Part shown: in pieces, positions 29,571-37,984 of the stretch
How positions within the stretch are numbered: the stretch's first letter is position 1
Layout: every line of letters begins with the position of its first letter
Source: Paraburkholderia sp. CNPSo 3274
GTDB lineage: Bacteria > Pseudomonadota > Gammaproteobacteria > Burkholderiales > Burkholderiaceae
Length of the DNA: 64,000 nucleotides
Direction of reading: 5' to 3'
Assembly: GCF_024206475.1 (NCBI RefSeq)
Contig: NZ_JAMBPR010000026.1
Span: 1 to 64,000 of the forward strand
Translations under genes and position numbers: made by a program
The notes under the pieces: generated by a model
Seen by the model: only the letters and a program-made list of their open reading frames with translations
What the model was told of the DNA's origin: nothing
Database searches by the model: none

Positions 29571-29586
29571 TACTCCCAAAGGACTA
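29571..29586 (-). promoter_or_regulatory. Candidate NarL 7-2-7 site between narK2 and narG
   Basis: TACTCCC-AA-AGGACTA resembles the NarL inverted heptamer pair TACYYMT-NN-AKRRGTA with one mismatch in each half. It lies eight bases after the narK2 stop and about 180 bases upstream of the narG ATG. With narX-narL in the same locus, nitrate control of narG is expected; this exact site is a candidate only. Confidence 0.4.
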
Positions 29587-29593
29587 GTCCGAA

Positions 29594-30988
29594 TCAGCAA
29601 GGCATGGACGCGTTGCGGCGTGCATAGAAGAGCCACGTCACCGCCGCGCACACCACATAGAAGCCGATGAAGCACACGAGCGCGCCGACCGGTGAACCGG
29701 TCATGTCGAGCGACGTGCCAAAGCTCTTCGGAATGAAGAAGCCGCCGTACGCGCCCATCGCGCCCGCGAAGCCGAGCACCGCCGCCGATTCCTTGCCCGC
29801 TTCGGCGAGCGCGCTGCGTTGTCCGTCATCGCCCTTGCCCTTCGCGGCGCGTTGATGCTGCGTGAGGAAAATCACGGGAATCATGCGGAAGGTCGAGCCA
29901 TTGCCGATGCCGGTGAGCGCGAACAGCACGACGAACATCGCGAGGAAGCCGGCGAAGCTGCCCTGTGCGCCGCCCAGCGCGCCGCCTGGCAGGAACACGA
30001 TCACGCCGGTCACCGCGACGATCATCGCGAGGAAGGTCCAGAGCGTGACGCGCGCGCCGCCGAGCTTGTCCGAGATCCAGCCGCCAACGGGGCGCGTGAG
30101 CGCGCCGGCGAGCGGCCCGAGGAAGGCCCATGCAGTCGGGTTGATGGCGGGAAACTCCGCCTTGGTGAGAAGCGCGAGGCCGGCCGAGAAGCCAATGAAC
30201 GAGCCGAACGTGCCGACATAGAGAAAGCACATGATCCAGTTGTGCGCGCGGCGGAAGATCACGGCCTGCTCGCTGAACGAGGCCTTCGCATCGGCGATGT
30301 CGTTCATGCCGAACCACGCGGCGAACGAAGACACGACGATGAGTGGAATCCACACGAAGCCTGCGTTCTGCAGCCAGATGCTGTGCTCGACGCCGTCCTT
30401 CACGTAGGTCTGCCCGTCGCCGAGCAGGCCAGCGAACACGGCCGTCGAGATGACGATCGGCGTGACGAACTGCACGAGCGAGACACCGAGGTTGCCGATG
30501 CCCGCGTTGAGGCCGGTGGCAAAACCCTTGCGCGCCTTCGGAAAGAAGAAGCTGATGTTCGCCATCGACGAGCTGAAGTTCGCGCCGCCAAGACCACACA
30601 GCAGCGCGAGCACGAGCAGCGTCGAATAGGAGGTGGACGGATCGCGCAGCGCGAAGCCCATGCCGAAGGCCGGGATCAGGAGGCTCGCCGTGGAGATCGC
30701 CGTGAAGCGGCGGCCGCCGAATATCGGCACGAGAAACGAATAGAAGATGCGCAGCGTGGCGCCCGAAAGCGCGGGCAGCGCCGTGAGCCAGAAGAGTTCG
30801 TTCTTCGTGAAGTGAAAGCCGCCCTTGTCGAGATTGACGACCGTGACGCTCCACAGCGACCACACCACGAACGCCAGCATCAGCGCGGGAATCGAAATCC
30901 ACAGGTTACGGGTGGCGATCTGCTCGCCGGAAGCCTGCCAGAACCGGGTGTTCTCGGGCTCCCATTGGGTCAGGAGATATTTGGACAT
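29594..30988 (-). CDS. narK2: Nitrate/nitrite transporter NarK2 (antiporter type)
   Basis: MFS nitrate/nitrite porter of 464 residues with 12 helices. Nitrate-porter signatures: a Gly-rich motif with GLGGANFSSSMANISFFFP (TM4 region) and FATGLNAGIGNLGVS (TM5), and ALTGIGNGSTFRMIPVIF (TM11 region). N-terminal MSKYLLTQWEPEN is characteristic of the NarK2 branch, which is thought to exchange nitrate for nitrite. It lies 45 bases downstream of narK1 and 202 bases upstream of narG, so the two carriers are likely cotranscribed. Confidence 0.93.
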   Translation of the reverse strand: MSKYLLTQWEPENTRFWQASGEQIATRNLWISIPALMLAFVVWSLWSVTVVNLDKGGFHFTKNELFWLTALPALSGATLRIFYSFLVPIFGGRRFTAISTASLLIPAFGMGFALRDPSTSYSTLLVLALLCGLGGANFSSSMANISFFFPKARKGFATGLNAGIGNLGVSLVQFVTPIVISTAVFAGLLGDGQTYVKDGVEHSIWLQNAGFVWIPLIVVSSFAAWFGMNDIADAKASFSEQAVIFRRAHNWIMCFLYVGTFGSFIGFSAGLALLTKAEFPAINPTAWAFLGPLAGALTRPVGGWISDKLGGARVTLWTFLAMIVAVTGVIVFLPGGALGGAQGSFAGFLAMFVVLFALTGIGNGSTFRMIPVIFLTQHQRAAKGKGDDGQRSALAEAGKESAAVLGFAGAMGAYGGFFIPKSFGTSLDMTGSPVGALVCFIGFYVVCAAVTWLFYARRNASMPC

Positions 30989-31033
30989 GATTGTGCTCGT
31001 ACAGTAGGCGCCGCACGCGCGGCGCAGGTTGGA

Positions 31034-32359
31034 TCATTCGGAGTACGTGGTTTCCTTCGGCGCCAGCGTCGCGGCGCTAACCTTGCGCGCGAGCTTCGCG
31101 CTGCCGTGGGCGAGCGCTTCGGGGCGGAACGAGAAGTGCATGAACAGCAGGCTCACCACAGTGGCGCCGAACATCAGCATGAAGCAGGTGGTGCGCACGC
31201 CCGTCAGGTCGACGAGCAGGCCGAACAGGATCGGCAGCACGAAGCCCGCGAGACCGCCCGCCAGCCCCACGACGCCGGAGACGGCGCCGATGTTGTCGGT
31301 GTACTCGTCGCCGATGAACTTGAAGACCGAGGCCTTGCCCACCGCCATCGCAATGCCGACGACGAACATCAGCACCGTGTAGAACACCGGTCCCGTACTG
31401 ATTTGCAGACCGAGCGGGCCATGCGCGCTATGGATCACGAAGTCGGTCGGCGGATAGCTCAGCAGGAAGAAGCACGCGAGCGCGACCCACATCACGGCCC
31501 ACGTCGTGCGATAGGCGCCATAGCGGTCGGAGAGCCAGCCGCCTAGCGCACGCAGCACGCCGCCGGGCAGCGAGAAGCACGCAGCGAGAAACGCGGCCTG
31601 CTCGATGCCGAAGCCGTACTGGTTCACGTAGTACTGCGGCATCCAAAGCGACAGGCCGACATAGCCGCCGAACACCACCGAGTAGTACTGCGCGTAGCGC
31701 AGCACGCGCGGGTCGGCGAGCAGCCGCATCTGGGTCGCAACGCTCGCCGTGCCGGGCGCGCGGTGCGCCGGGTTGCTCGCGGAGAACATCCAGAACAGCA
31801 GCGCGGTCACGAGCATCGCGACGGCGTAGACCTTCGGCACGATCGTCCACGTGCCGGCCGCGACGATCAGCACCGGCGCGACGAACTTGTTGAGCGCGGC
31901 GCCCGAGTTGCCCGCGCCGAAGATGCCCATGGCGAGACCCTGGCGCGACTTCGGGAACCAGCGCGCGACATAGGGCGTGCCGACCGAGAACGATGCGCCA
32001 GCTAACCCCACGAACAGGCCGAGCACGAGGAATTGCCACAGTTGCGTCGCGTACGAGACGAGCCAGATCGGCACGACGGTCACGAGCATGGTGATGAAGA
32101 AGACGATGCGCCCGCCAACGCGATCGGTCCAGATGCCGAGCGGTACGCGGGCGAGCGAGCCGGTGAGCACGGGCATCGCGGCAATCAGGCCGAATTCGGT
32201 ATCGGTGAGGTGAAGCTGTTTTTTGAGCGGAATGCCGAGGATCGCGAACATCATCCAGACGGCAAAGCAGATCGTGAACGCGAAGGTGCTCGAACCCAGC
32301 GCGCGCCAGGCACGACTATCGGCGACAGGATCCGCCTGCGGGGATAGACCGGCTTTCAT
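31034..32359 (-). CDS. narK1: Nitrate transporter NarK1 (proton symporter type)
   Basis: MFS nitrate porter of 441 residues. Nitrate signature GLAGASFSVGTPYVARWFP and GIFGAGNSGAALNKF; motif A as GIWTDRVGGRIVF. In paired systems (Paracoccus, Pseudomonas) NarK1 is thought to import nitrate with protons and NarK2 to exchange it for nitrite. ATG at 32359 (MKAGLS) with GAGGGAAA just upstream is chosen over the Met nine codons earlier. First gene of narK1K2GHJI; the promoter region 32360-32606 carries a NarL-like dyad. Confidence 0.92.
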   Translation of the reverse strand: MKAGLSPQADPVADSRAWRALGSSTFAFTICFAVWMMFAILGIPLKKQLHLTDTEFGLIAAMPVLTGSLARVPLGIWTDRVGGRIVFFITMLVTVVPIWLVSYATQLWQFLVLGLFVGLAGASFSVGTPYVARWFPKSRQGLAMGIFGAGNSGAALNKFVAPVLIVAAGTWTIVPKVYAVAMLVTALLFWMFSASNPAHRAPGTASVATQMRLLADPRVLRYAQYYSVVFGGYVGLSLWMPQYYVNQYGFGIEQAAFLAACFSLPGGVLRALGGWLSDRYGAYRTTWAVMWVALACFFLLSYPPTDFVIHSAHGPLGLQISTGPVFYTVLMFVVGIAMAVGKASVFKFIGDEYTDNIGAVSGVVGLAGGLAGFVLPILFGLLVDLTGVRTTCFMLMFGATVVSLLFMHFSFRPEALAHGSAKLARKVSAATLAPKETTYSE

Positions 32360-32453
32360 GGATTTCCCTCTTGTCGTTTTGTTCACGTGACAAGCGTAGG
32401 AAAACCGAAAGGTGCGGGCTATTCTCCGCAGGGAGTGGGCGACGATGCGCCGC

Positions 32454-32469
32454 TAGGTCTTAAGGAGTA
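32454..32469 (-). promoter_or_regulatory. Candidate NarL 7-2-7 site upstream of narK1
   Basis: On the minus strand TACTCCT-TA-AGACCTA: the first heptamer matches TACYYMT exactly and the second matches AKRRGTA at five of seven positions. It is about 95-110 bases before the narK1 ATG, a suitable activator position. No good FNR/Anr box (TTGAT-N4-ATCAA) was found in 32360-32606. Confidence 0.5.
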
Positions 32470-32606
32470 GTACCGGGGGAATGTGACGGCGCGGAAGAAA
32501 ACCCGCAGGCATGCAAATGCGCCAGCGAGCAACAAGAATATGTCGAAAAGCCGTAGCGTGTCATGAAACACGCTACGGCATGGTGTCGCAGAGGATCAAC
32601 GCAAAA

Positions 32607-33476
32607 TCAGCGGAAGACCACCGTCTTGTGCCCGTTGAGCACGATGCGATGCTCCACGTGCCACTTCACCGCGCGCGCGAGCGTCACGCACTCGACGTCG
32701 CGGCCAATCGCGGTGAGCTGGTCCGGCGTCATGTTGTGATCCACGCGCTCGACTTCCTGCTCGATGATCGGACCTTCGTCGAGATCGGACGTCACATAGT
32801 GTGCCGTTGCGCCAATCAGCTTCACGCCACGATCGAACGCCTGGTAGTACGGCTTCGCGCCCTTGAAGCTCGGCAGGAACGAATGATGGATATTGATCGC
32901 GTGGCCTTCGAGCGCCTTGCAAAGCTGCGGCGAGAGGATCTGCATGTAGCGCGCGAGCACCACGAGATCGGCGCCTTCGCGGTTCACCACTTCGAGCACG
33001 CGCGCTTCCTGCGCGGCCTTGTCGGCCTCAGTGCCGCCGAGCAGCGGGAAGTGATGGAACGGAATGTTGTAGCTCGCGGCGAGCTGATAGAAGTCCTTGT
33101 GATTCGAGATGATCGCCGGAATCTCGATAGGCAGCTGGCCGGTGCGATAGCGGAACAACAGGTCGTTCAGGCAATGGCCGATCTTCGAGACCATGATGAC
33201 GACGCGCGGCTTCACGTTCGCGTCATGCAGTTCCCAGCGCATGCCGAACTCCTGCGCGAGCGGCTCGAACGCGCTGCGCAGGCCGTCGAGGCCCGGGTCG
33301 CCGCCCACCTGCTGGAAGTGCACGCGCATGAAGAACTCGCCCGTATGGCTGTCGCCGAACTGGGCCGAGTCGAGAATATTGCTGCCGCGTTCGAACAGGA
33401 AGCCCGACACGGCATGCACGATGCCAGGCCGGTCGGCGCACGACAGTTTGAGGATGAAGCTGTGATCGGTCGACAT
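32607..33476 (-). CDS. purU: Formyltetrahydrofolate deformylase
   Basis: PurU, 289 residues: hydrolyses 10-formyl-THF to THF and formate, balancing one-carbon pools and feeding formate to purine synthesis. N-terminal ACT domain (about 8-85; LKLSCADRPGIVHAVSGFLF) and C-terminal formyl-transferase fold (about 95-289; INIHHSFLPSFKGAKPY, VERVDHNMTPDQL with the catalytic-site His and Asp region). ATG at 33476 (MSTDHS). Monocistronic in appearance; no functional link with the nar genes is evident. Confidence 0.96.
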   Translation of the reverse strand: MSTDHSFILKLSCADRPGIVHAVSGFLFERGSNILDSAQFGDSHTGEFFMRVHFQQVGGDPGLDGLRSAFEPLAQEFGMRWELHDANVKPRVVIMVSKIGHCLNDLLFRYRTGQLPIEIPAIISNHKDFYQLAASYNIPFHHFPLLGGTEADKAAQEARVLEVVNREGADLVVLARYMQILSPQLCKALEGHAINIHHSFLPSFKGAKPYYQAFDRGVKLIGATAHYVTSDLDEGPIIEQEVERVDHNMTPDQLTAIGRDVECVTLARAVKWHVEHRIVLNGHKTVVFR

Positions 33477-33551
33477 GACCTTAATAACTCCCGTCAATAC
33501 TTTGGTGGTGCTAAAAGGGCTTTGGGCTTTGCTAAAAGAACCGGCGCCCTT

Positions 33552-34421
33552 TCACAGCGTCGGCGGTTCGAAGATCGCGGCAATGCCCTCGCACGCGTCT
33601 TCGTCTATCCATTGGTGGCGCAGTAAGCAGTCGAGCGTCGCGAGGCTCGCGTCCACCGTCATCGCGCCCTCCTCGATCCAGCGCGCGGTTTCGTCGATGC
33701 GCGCGAGGCGATGCTCGCCCACTTCGCCGTCCTGGTTGTGCGGCACGAAATCGGCCGGGAGCACGAGGTCGTAGATGAAGATCTGCTCGGCCTGCGTGCC
33801 TTCCGGCAGCGACTGCAGCACGTGCACCGTGCGGCCCGCGCGCGCCTCGCGCGCCAGCTCCCCGGCAATGCCAGCCTCTTCCCAGCATTCCTTCACAAGC
33901 GTGGCCTCGATGCCGAAGCCCCAACCGATGCCGCCCGCCACGATGTTATCCAGCATGCCGGGGTCGGTGGCCTTGGTGCGGCTGCGCCGCGCGATCCACA
34001 ATTGCGGCACGCCGGGCGACAACGGATCCGCGTATTCTACGACGCCGTTCAGATGCACCGCGTACGTCATCGTGCCGAAAAAGCGCGAGGCCGCGCGTTC
34101 GATAAAGGCGAGCGGCGGCGCGTCGAAGGCGTTGCGGATCGCGTAGGTTTCGTTGCGCCAGCCCGGAATGTGCCCTTCCGCTGCGAGTGCGCCGATCACC
34201 GAACCGAGCGCCGCGCTGCGCGTCGTGACGTTCTCGAAGTGCGCGGCGAGCGTCACGCGTGCGCTATGCGCATCGCCGTCGATTTCGAACACGTCGGGCC
34301 AGCGTGCGAGCAGCGCCACATCGTTCACGCGTATCCAGCCCACGCGCTCGTCACCGATATGAAACGGCAGATGCGCGCCGGCATCGAAACGCCGCGCGTC
34401 GGTAATGCAAGGCAAGGTCAT
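33552..34421 (-). CDS. Nudix hydrolase with DUF4743 N-terminal domain
   Basis: Protein of 289 residues: DUF4743 (about 1-115) followed by a Nudix domain (about 120-280). The Nudix box is recognisable as AGGIGWGFGIEATLVKECW then EEAGI; the REUxEExGU half reads KECWEEAGI, whereas the first conserved Glu of Gx5E is Phe when the usual x7 spacing is kept. Relatives include NUDT20-like and plant Nudix proteins; the substrate is unknown, possibly a thiamine diphosphate or nucleotide derivative. It lies 18 bases upstream of nothing related; the next gene upstream is a LysE exporter. Confidence 0.85.
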   Translation of the reverse strand: MTLPCITDARRFDAGAHLPFHIGDERVGWIRVNDVALLARWPDVFEIDGDAHSARVTLAAHFENVTTRSAALGSVIGALAAEGHIPGWRNETYAIRNAFDAPPLAFIERAASRFFGTMTYAVHLNGVVEYADPLSPGVPQLWIARRSRTKATDPGMLDNIVAGGIGWGFGIEATLVKECWEEAGIAGELAREARAGRTVHVLQSLPEGTQAEQIFIYDLVLPADFVPHNQDGEVGEHRLARIDETARWIEEGAMTVDASLATLDCLLRHQWIDEDACEGIAAIFEPPTL

Positions 34422-34439
34422 CGGTCAGGACTCCGTAGA

Positions 34440-35054
34440 TCAGTCACGCAAGGCGACGCGAATGCCGATGGCGATGAAGGTGACGCCGGCGAGGCGGTCG
34501 AGCCACACGCCCGCGCGCGGCCGGCGCTTCAACCAGCCGCCGATCGTGCCCGCGCACAGCCCGAAGAGGGAGAACACCACGACCGTCTGCGCCATGAACA
34601 CGAGGCCAAGCTCGAGCATCTGCAGCGTGACGTGCTGCGCGCCATGCGGGTCGACGAACTGCGGCAGGAACACGACGAAGAACAGCGTCACCTTCGGATT
34701 CATGATGTTGCCGAGCACGCTCTGTCGAAAGATCGCGGAGAGTGGCTGGCGCGGCTTGTCGCCGGCGGCGGCGAGACCCTGGCTGCGCAGCGCCTTCACC
34801 CCGATCCACACGAGATACGCGGCACCCGCGAGCTTGAGGATCTGGAACGCGAGCGGCGAAGAGCGCAGCACGGCGGCCACGCCGAGTGCCGCGAGCGTGG
34901 TGTGGAACGTCACGCCCGCGGCGAAACCGAGCGCGGCCACGAGACCGGCGGCGCGGCCCTGCGAAATGCCGCGCGCGAGCACCTGGAGATTGTCGGGACC
35001 GGGCGCGAACGTGATGGCGATGGAGGTAGCGAGAAAGAGCGCGAAATTCGGCAT
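34440..35054 (-). CDS. LysE/RhtB family amino-acid exporter
   Basis: Inner-membrane exporter of 204 residues with six predicted helices. The conserved N-terminus FLATSIAITFAPGPDNLQVLA carries the APGPD motif, and LGNIMNPKVTLFFVVFLPQF is the typical mid-protein motif. Family members export basic or neutral amino acids or homoserine lactones; the substrate is not predictable. It lies 18 bases before the Nudix gene and 32 bases after apt on the same strand, so apt-lysE-nudix may be one transcript without clear functional logic. Confidence 0.92.
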   Translation of the reverse strand: MPNFALFLATSIAITFAPGPDNLQVLARGISQGRAAGLVAALGFAAGVTFHTTLAALGVAAVLRSSPLAFQILKLAGAAYLVWIGVKALRSQGLAAAGDKPRQPLSAIFRQSVLGNIMNPKVTLFFVVFLPQFVDPHGAQHVTLQMLELGLVFMAQTVVVFSLFGLCAGTIGGWLKRRPRAGVWLDRLAGVTFIAIGIRVALRD

Positions 35055-35086
35055 GAGATCGACTCGTGGCGGGGTGCGTTCGGGGT

Positions 35087-35653
35087 TCAGTGGCCGCCGA
35101 AGGCGGTCACGGTGAAGAGCGGCAGGCCTGCATCGGTGAGCAGCTTCGAGCCGCCCAGATCCGGAAGGTCGATGATCGCGGCGCCCTCCACCACGCTCGC
35201 GCCGAGGCGTTCGAGCAGCAGCTTGCCGGCCATCATGGTGCCGCCGGTGGCAATCAGGTCGTCGACGATCACGACGCGGTCGCCCTTGCTGCAGGCGTCC
35301 TCGTGAATCTCGACGGTCGCTTCGCCGTATTCGAGCTTGTAGGTCTCGGAAACGGTCTTGTACGGCAGCTTGCCGATCTTGCGGATTGGAATGAAGCCCA
35401 CGTTCAGCTCATACGCGACGATCGGTCCGATGATGAAACCGCGCGCGTCGAGCCCTGCCACGTAGTCGAGCTTCGCATCGACATAGCGTTCGACGAAGAG
35501 GTCGATCAGCACGCGCAGGCCCTTCGGATGGCGGATGAGTGGCGTGATATCGCGGAACTGCACTCCCGGCTGAGGCCAGTCGGGCACCGTGCGGATCAGG
35601 CTCTTCACGAACTGGGCGGCTTCAGCGCTCGGGTTCGCAGGTGCGTTGGACAT
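35087..35653 (-). CDS. apt: Adenine phosphoribosyltransferase
   Basis: Purine-salvage enzyme of 188 residues, adenine + PRPP to AMP. The PRPP-binding motif VVIVDDLIATGGTM lies at about residues 127-140, and DYVAGLDARGFIIGP and RKIGKLP are standard Apt segments. The ATG at 35653 gives the normal length. In the same frame upstream the sequence stays open for a long way as a shadow of the KefB/C-type gene, which should not be included. Confidence 0.96.
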   Translation of the reverse strand: MSNAPANPSAEAAQFVKSLIRTVPDWPQPGVQFRDITPLIRHPKGLRVLIDLFVERYVDAKLDYVAGLDARGFIIGPIVAYELNVGFIPIRKIGKLPYKTVSETYKLEYGEATVEIHEDACSKGDRVVIVDDLIATGGTMMAGKLLLERLGASVVEGAAIIDLPDLGGSKLLTDAGLPLFTVTAFGGH

Positions 35654-35772
35654 GGTTTCTCCGGGTAGTGACGCTAGTGACTCAATAAAGAACAGCAGGA
35701 CTGTTTTAACGGGGCGGGACCCCGCAAGCGCGATTTCTCGATGACGGCAGCGACGGTGGCAACGACGGCCTG

Positions 35773-37788
35773 TCAGGCCGCCGCCGCGCCCGCGCCCGCC
35801 CCACCCGGCTTGCGATGCCGCGAAAGCCGCTCCTCGGCCTGCGCGAGCTGCTCGGGCAAACCGCGCAGCACGACGATGTCGGCCTCGCGCAGTTTGGTCG
35901 ATGGGTCCGGTTCCACGCCGCGAATGCCGTGGCGGCGGATCGCCGTCACCTCCACGCCAAGCTCGGACAGGCCCAGTTCCGCGAGCGTGCGGCCCACGGC
36001 GTCGGCGCGCTCGTCGACCGGTACGGATTGTAGCCGCACCTGCTCGTGACCGTCCTCGCCCACATCGTCGGTGCCGTGGAAGTAGCCGCGCAACAGGCTG
36101 TAACGTTCGTCGCGCAGTTCCTCTACGCGGCGCACCACGCGCCGCATCGGCACGCCCATGAGCACCAGCATGTGCGAGGCGAGCATCAGGCTGCCTTCCA
36201 CGATCTCCGGAATCACCTCGGTCGCGCCAGCGGCGAGCAGGCGTTCGAGATCGGCGTCGTCTACCGTGCGCACGATCACGGGCAAGGTGGGCTCCAGCTC
36301 GTGAATGTGATGGAGCACGCGAAACGCCGATTGCGTATTGGCATACGTGATCGCCACCGCAGCCGCACGGTGGATGCCCGCCGCGACGAGCGACTCGCGC
36401 CGCGCCGCGTCGCCGAACACCACCGACTCGCCCGCCGCCGCCGCGGCCGCCACACGATCGGGGTCGAGGTCGAGCGCGACGTACGAAAGGCCCTCGTATT
36501 CGAGCATGCGCGCGAGGTTCTGCCCCGCGCGGCCGTAGCCGCACACGATCACATGGCCGCTTTGCTTGATGCTTTGCGTGGCGATGCGCGTCATCATCAG
36601 CGACTGTTGCATCCATTCCGTCGAGGAGAGGCGCAGCACGATGCGGTCGGCGTTCTGGATCAGGAACGGCGCGGCGAGCATCGACAGCAGCATGGCCGCG
36701 AGGATCGCCTGGAGCAGCGTGGCATCGACGAGGTGCTTGTCGAGAATGAGGTTCAGCAACACGAAACCGAATTCGCCGGCCTGCGCGAGGCCGAGACCCG
36801 TGCGCATGGCCACGCCCGGCGAGGCGCCGAAAATACGCGTGAGCGCGGTGATGAGCACGGCCTTGAGCACGACCGGCCCGAGGAAGAACGCCGCCACCAT
36901 GATGGGGTGCTGCCAGATCACGTGCGGATTGAGCAGCATGCCCGTGGTCACGAAGAAGAGGCCGAGCAGCACGTCGCGAAACGGCTTGATGTCTTCTTCC
37001 ACCTGGTGCTTGTACGGTGTTTCGGCGATCAGCATGCCCGCGATGAAGGCGCCGAGCGCGAGCGAGAGGCCGAACTTGTCGGTGATGAACGCGGCGCCCA
37101 GCGTGACGAGCAGCACGTTGAGCACGAACAGCTCCTGCGAGCGGCGGCGCGCGACCACGGTGAACCAGCGCGTCATGAACTTCTGCCCGACGATGAGCAA
37201 AATGCCGAGCGCGAGCACGATCTTCACGGCGGCGGTGCCGAGCGACTCGACGAGCGATGCCGAAGAACCACCGAACGCCGCGATCACGATGAGAAGCGGC
37301 ACCACGGCCAGATCCTGGAACAGCAGCACGCCCATAATGTTGCGGCCATGCTCCGATTCGATCTCGAGCCGCTCGGAAAGCATCTTGCTGACAATAGCCG
37401 TGGACGACATGGCGAGCGCGCCGCCCAGCGCCACGCAGGCCTGCCACGTGATATGGACCCACGGCTCCAGCACGAGCCCGAGCAAAAGCGCCACCACGAT
37501 CGTGCCTAGCACCTGCGAGAGCCCGAGGCCGAACACGGCATAGCGCATGGCGCGCAGCTTCGAGAGCGAGAACTCGAGGCCGATGGAGAACATCAGGAAC
37601 ACGACGCCGAATTCGGCCAGGTTCTGGGCGCCATGCGTGTCCGGCACGATGCCGAGCGAGCGCGGGCCCACGAGAATGCCCACCGAGAGGTAGCCGAGCA
37701 TCGGCGGAAGATTCAGATAACGAAACAGCACGACGCCAACCACCGAGGCGAGCAGCAGGAACAGCGTCATTTCCAGCGGGGAGATCAT
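35773..37788 (-). CDS. Monovalent cation:proton antiporter-2 (KefB/KefC type)
   Basis: Inner-membrane protein of 671 residues: Na+/H+ exchanger fold (about 5-380, 12 or so helices; SIGLEFSLSKLRAM, FQDLAVVPLL, LGLAQAGEFGFVL), TrkA-N/RCK nucleotide-binding domain (about 415-530; VIVCGYGRAGQNLARMLE), and TrkA-C (about 580-660). In E. coli KefB/KefC are glutathione-gated K+ efflux systems; no kefF/kefG ancillary gene is adjacent. The C-terminus ends in a Gly/Ala-rich tail. Divergent from kdsD. Confidence 0.93.
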   Translation of the reverse strand: MISPLEMTLFLLLASVVGVVLFRYLNLPPMLGYLSVGILVGPRSLGIVPDTHGAQNLAEFGVVFLMFSIGLEFSLSKLRAMRYAVFGLGLSQVLGTIVVALLLGLVLEPWVHITWQACVALGGALAMSSTAIVSKMLSERLEIESEHGRNIMGVLLFQDLAVVPLLIVIAAFGGSSASLVESLGTAAVKIVLALGILLIVGQKFMTRWFTVVARRRSQELFVLNVLLVTLGAAFITDKFGLSLALGAFIAGMLIAETPYKHQVEEDIKPFRDVLLGLFFVTTGMLLNPHVIWQHPIMVAAFFLGPVVLKAVLITALTRIFGASPGVAMRTGLGLAQAGEFGFVLLNLILDKHLVDATLLQAILAAMLLSMLAAPFLIQNADRIVLRLSSTEWMQQSLMMTRIATQSIKQSGHVIVCGYGRAGQNLARMLEYEGLSYVALDLDPDRVAAAAAAGESVVFGDAARRESLVAAGIHRAAAVAITYANTQSAFRVLHHIHELEPTLPVIVRTVDDADLERLLAAGATEVIPEIVEGSLMLASHMLVLMGVPMRRVVRRVEELRDERYSLLRGYFHGTDDVGEDGHEQVRLQSVPVDERADAVGRTLAELGLSELGVEVTAIRRHGIRGVEPDPSTKLREADIVVLRGLPEQLAQAEERLSRHRKPGGAGAGAAAA

Positions 37789-37972
37789 CGTGTGAAGCGT
37801 CCTCGTTCGTCAGCGTTGTTACCGGCGATGCAAATTCTGCCCCGCGCCGGGTCAATGATCGACGCAAAGGCGGCTACATGGGAAGGGCTACGGAGAACTG
37901 CTGGGCTAGCCGGGCGGCTCGCGCACGGGGTTTGGCGCTGGGGGCGCCGGCGCGGCGCGCAGACGCCTTTGC

Positions 37973-37978
37973 TATACT
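37973..37978 (+). promoter_or_regulatory. -10-like TATACT immediately before kdsD
   Basis: TATACT (five of six to consensus) ends six bases before the kdsD ATG at 37985, so transcription from it would begin at or next to the start codon. No good -35 hexamer stands 16-18 bases upstream in the very GC-rich flank. It may be a real promoter giving leaderless mRNA, or chance. Confidence 0.35.
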
Positions 37979-37984
37979 CCGCGG

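Noticed and set aside
32379..32393. Dyad TTGTTCACGTGACAA before narK1 as an FNR/Anr box
   Set aside because: Half-sites do not match TTGAT/ATCAA and the total spacing is 15 rather than 14; it also overlaps the leader close to the start codon.
35654..37867. Long open frame upstream of and in frame with apt
   Set aside because: It runs out of frame through the KefB/C-type gene with Arg/His-rich low-complexity sequence; Apt has a normal start at 35653.
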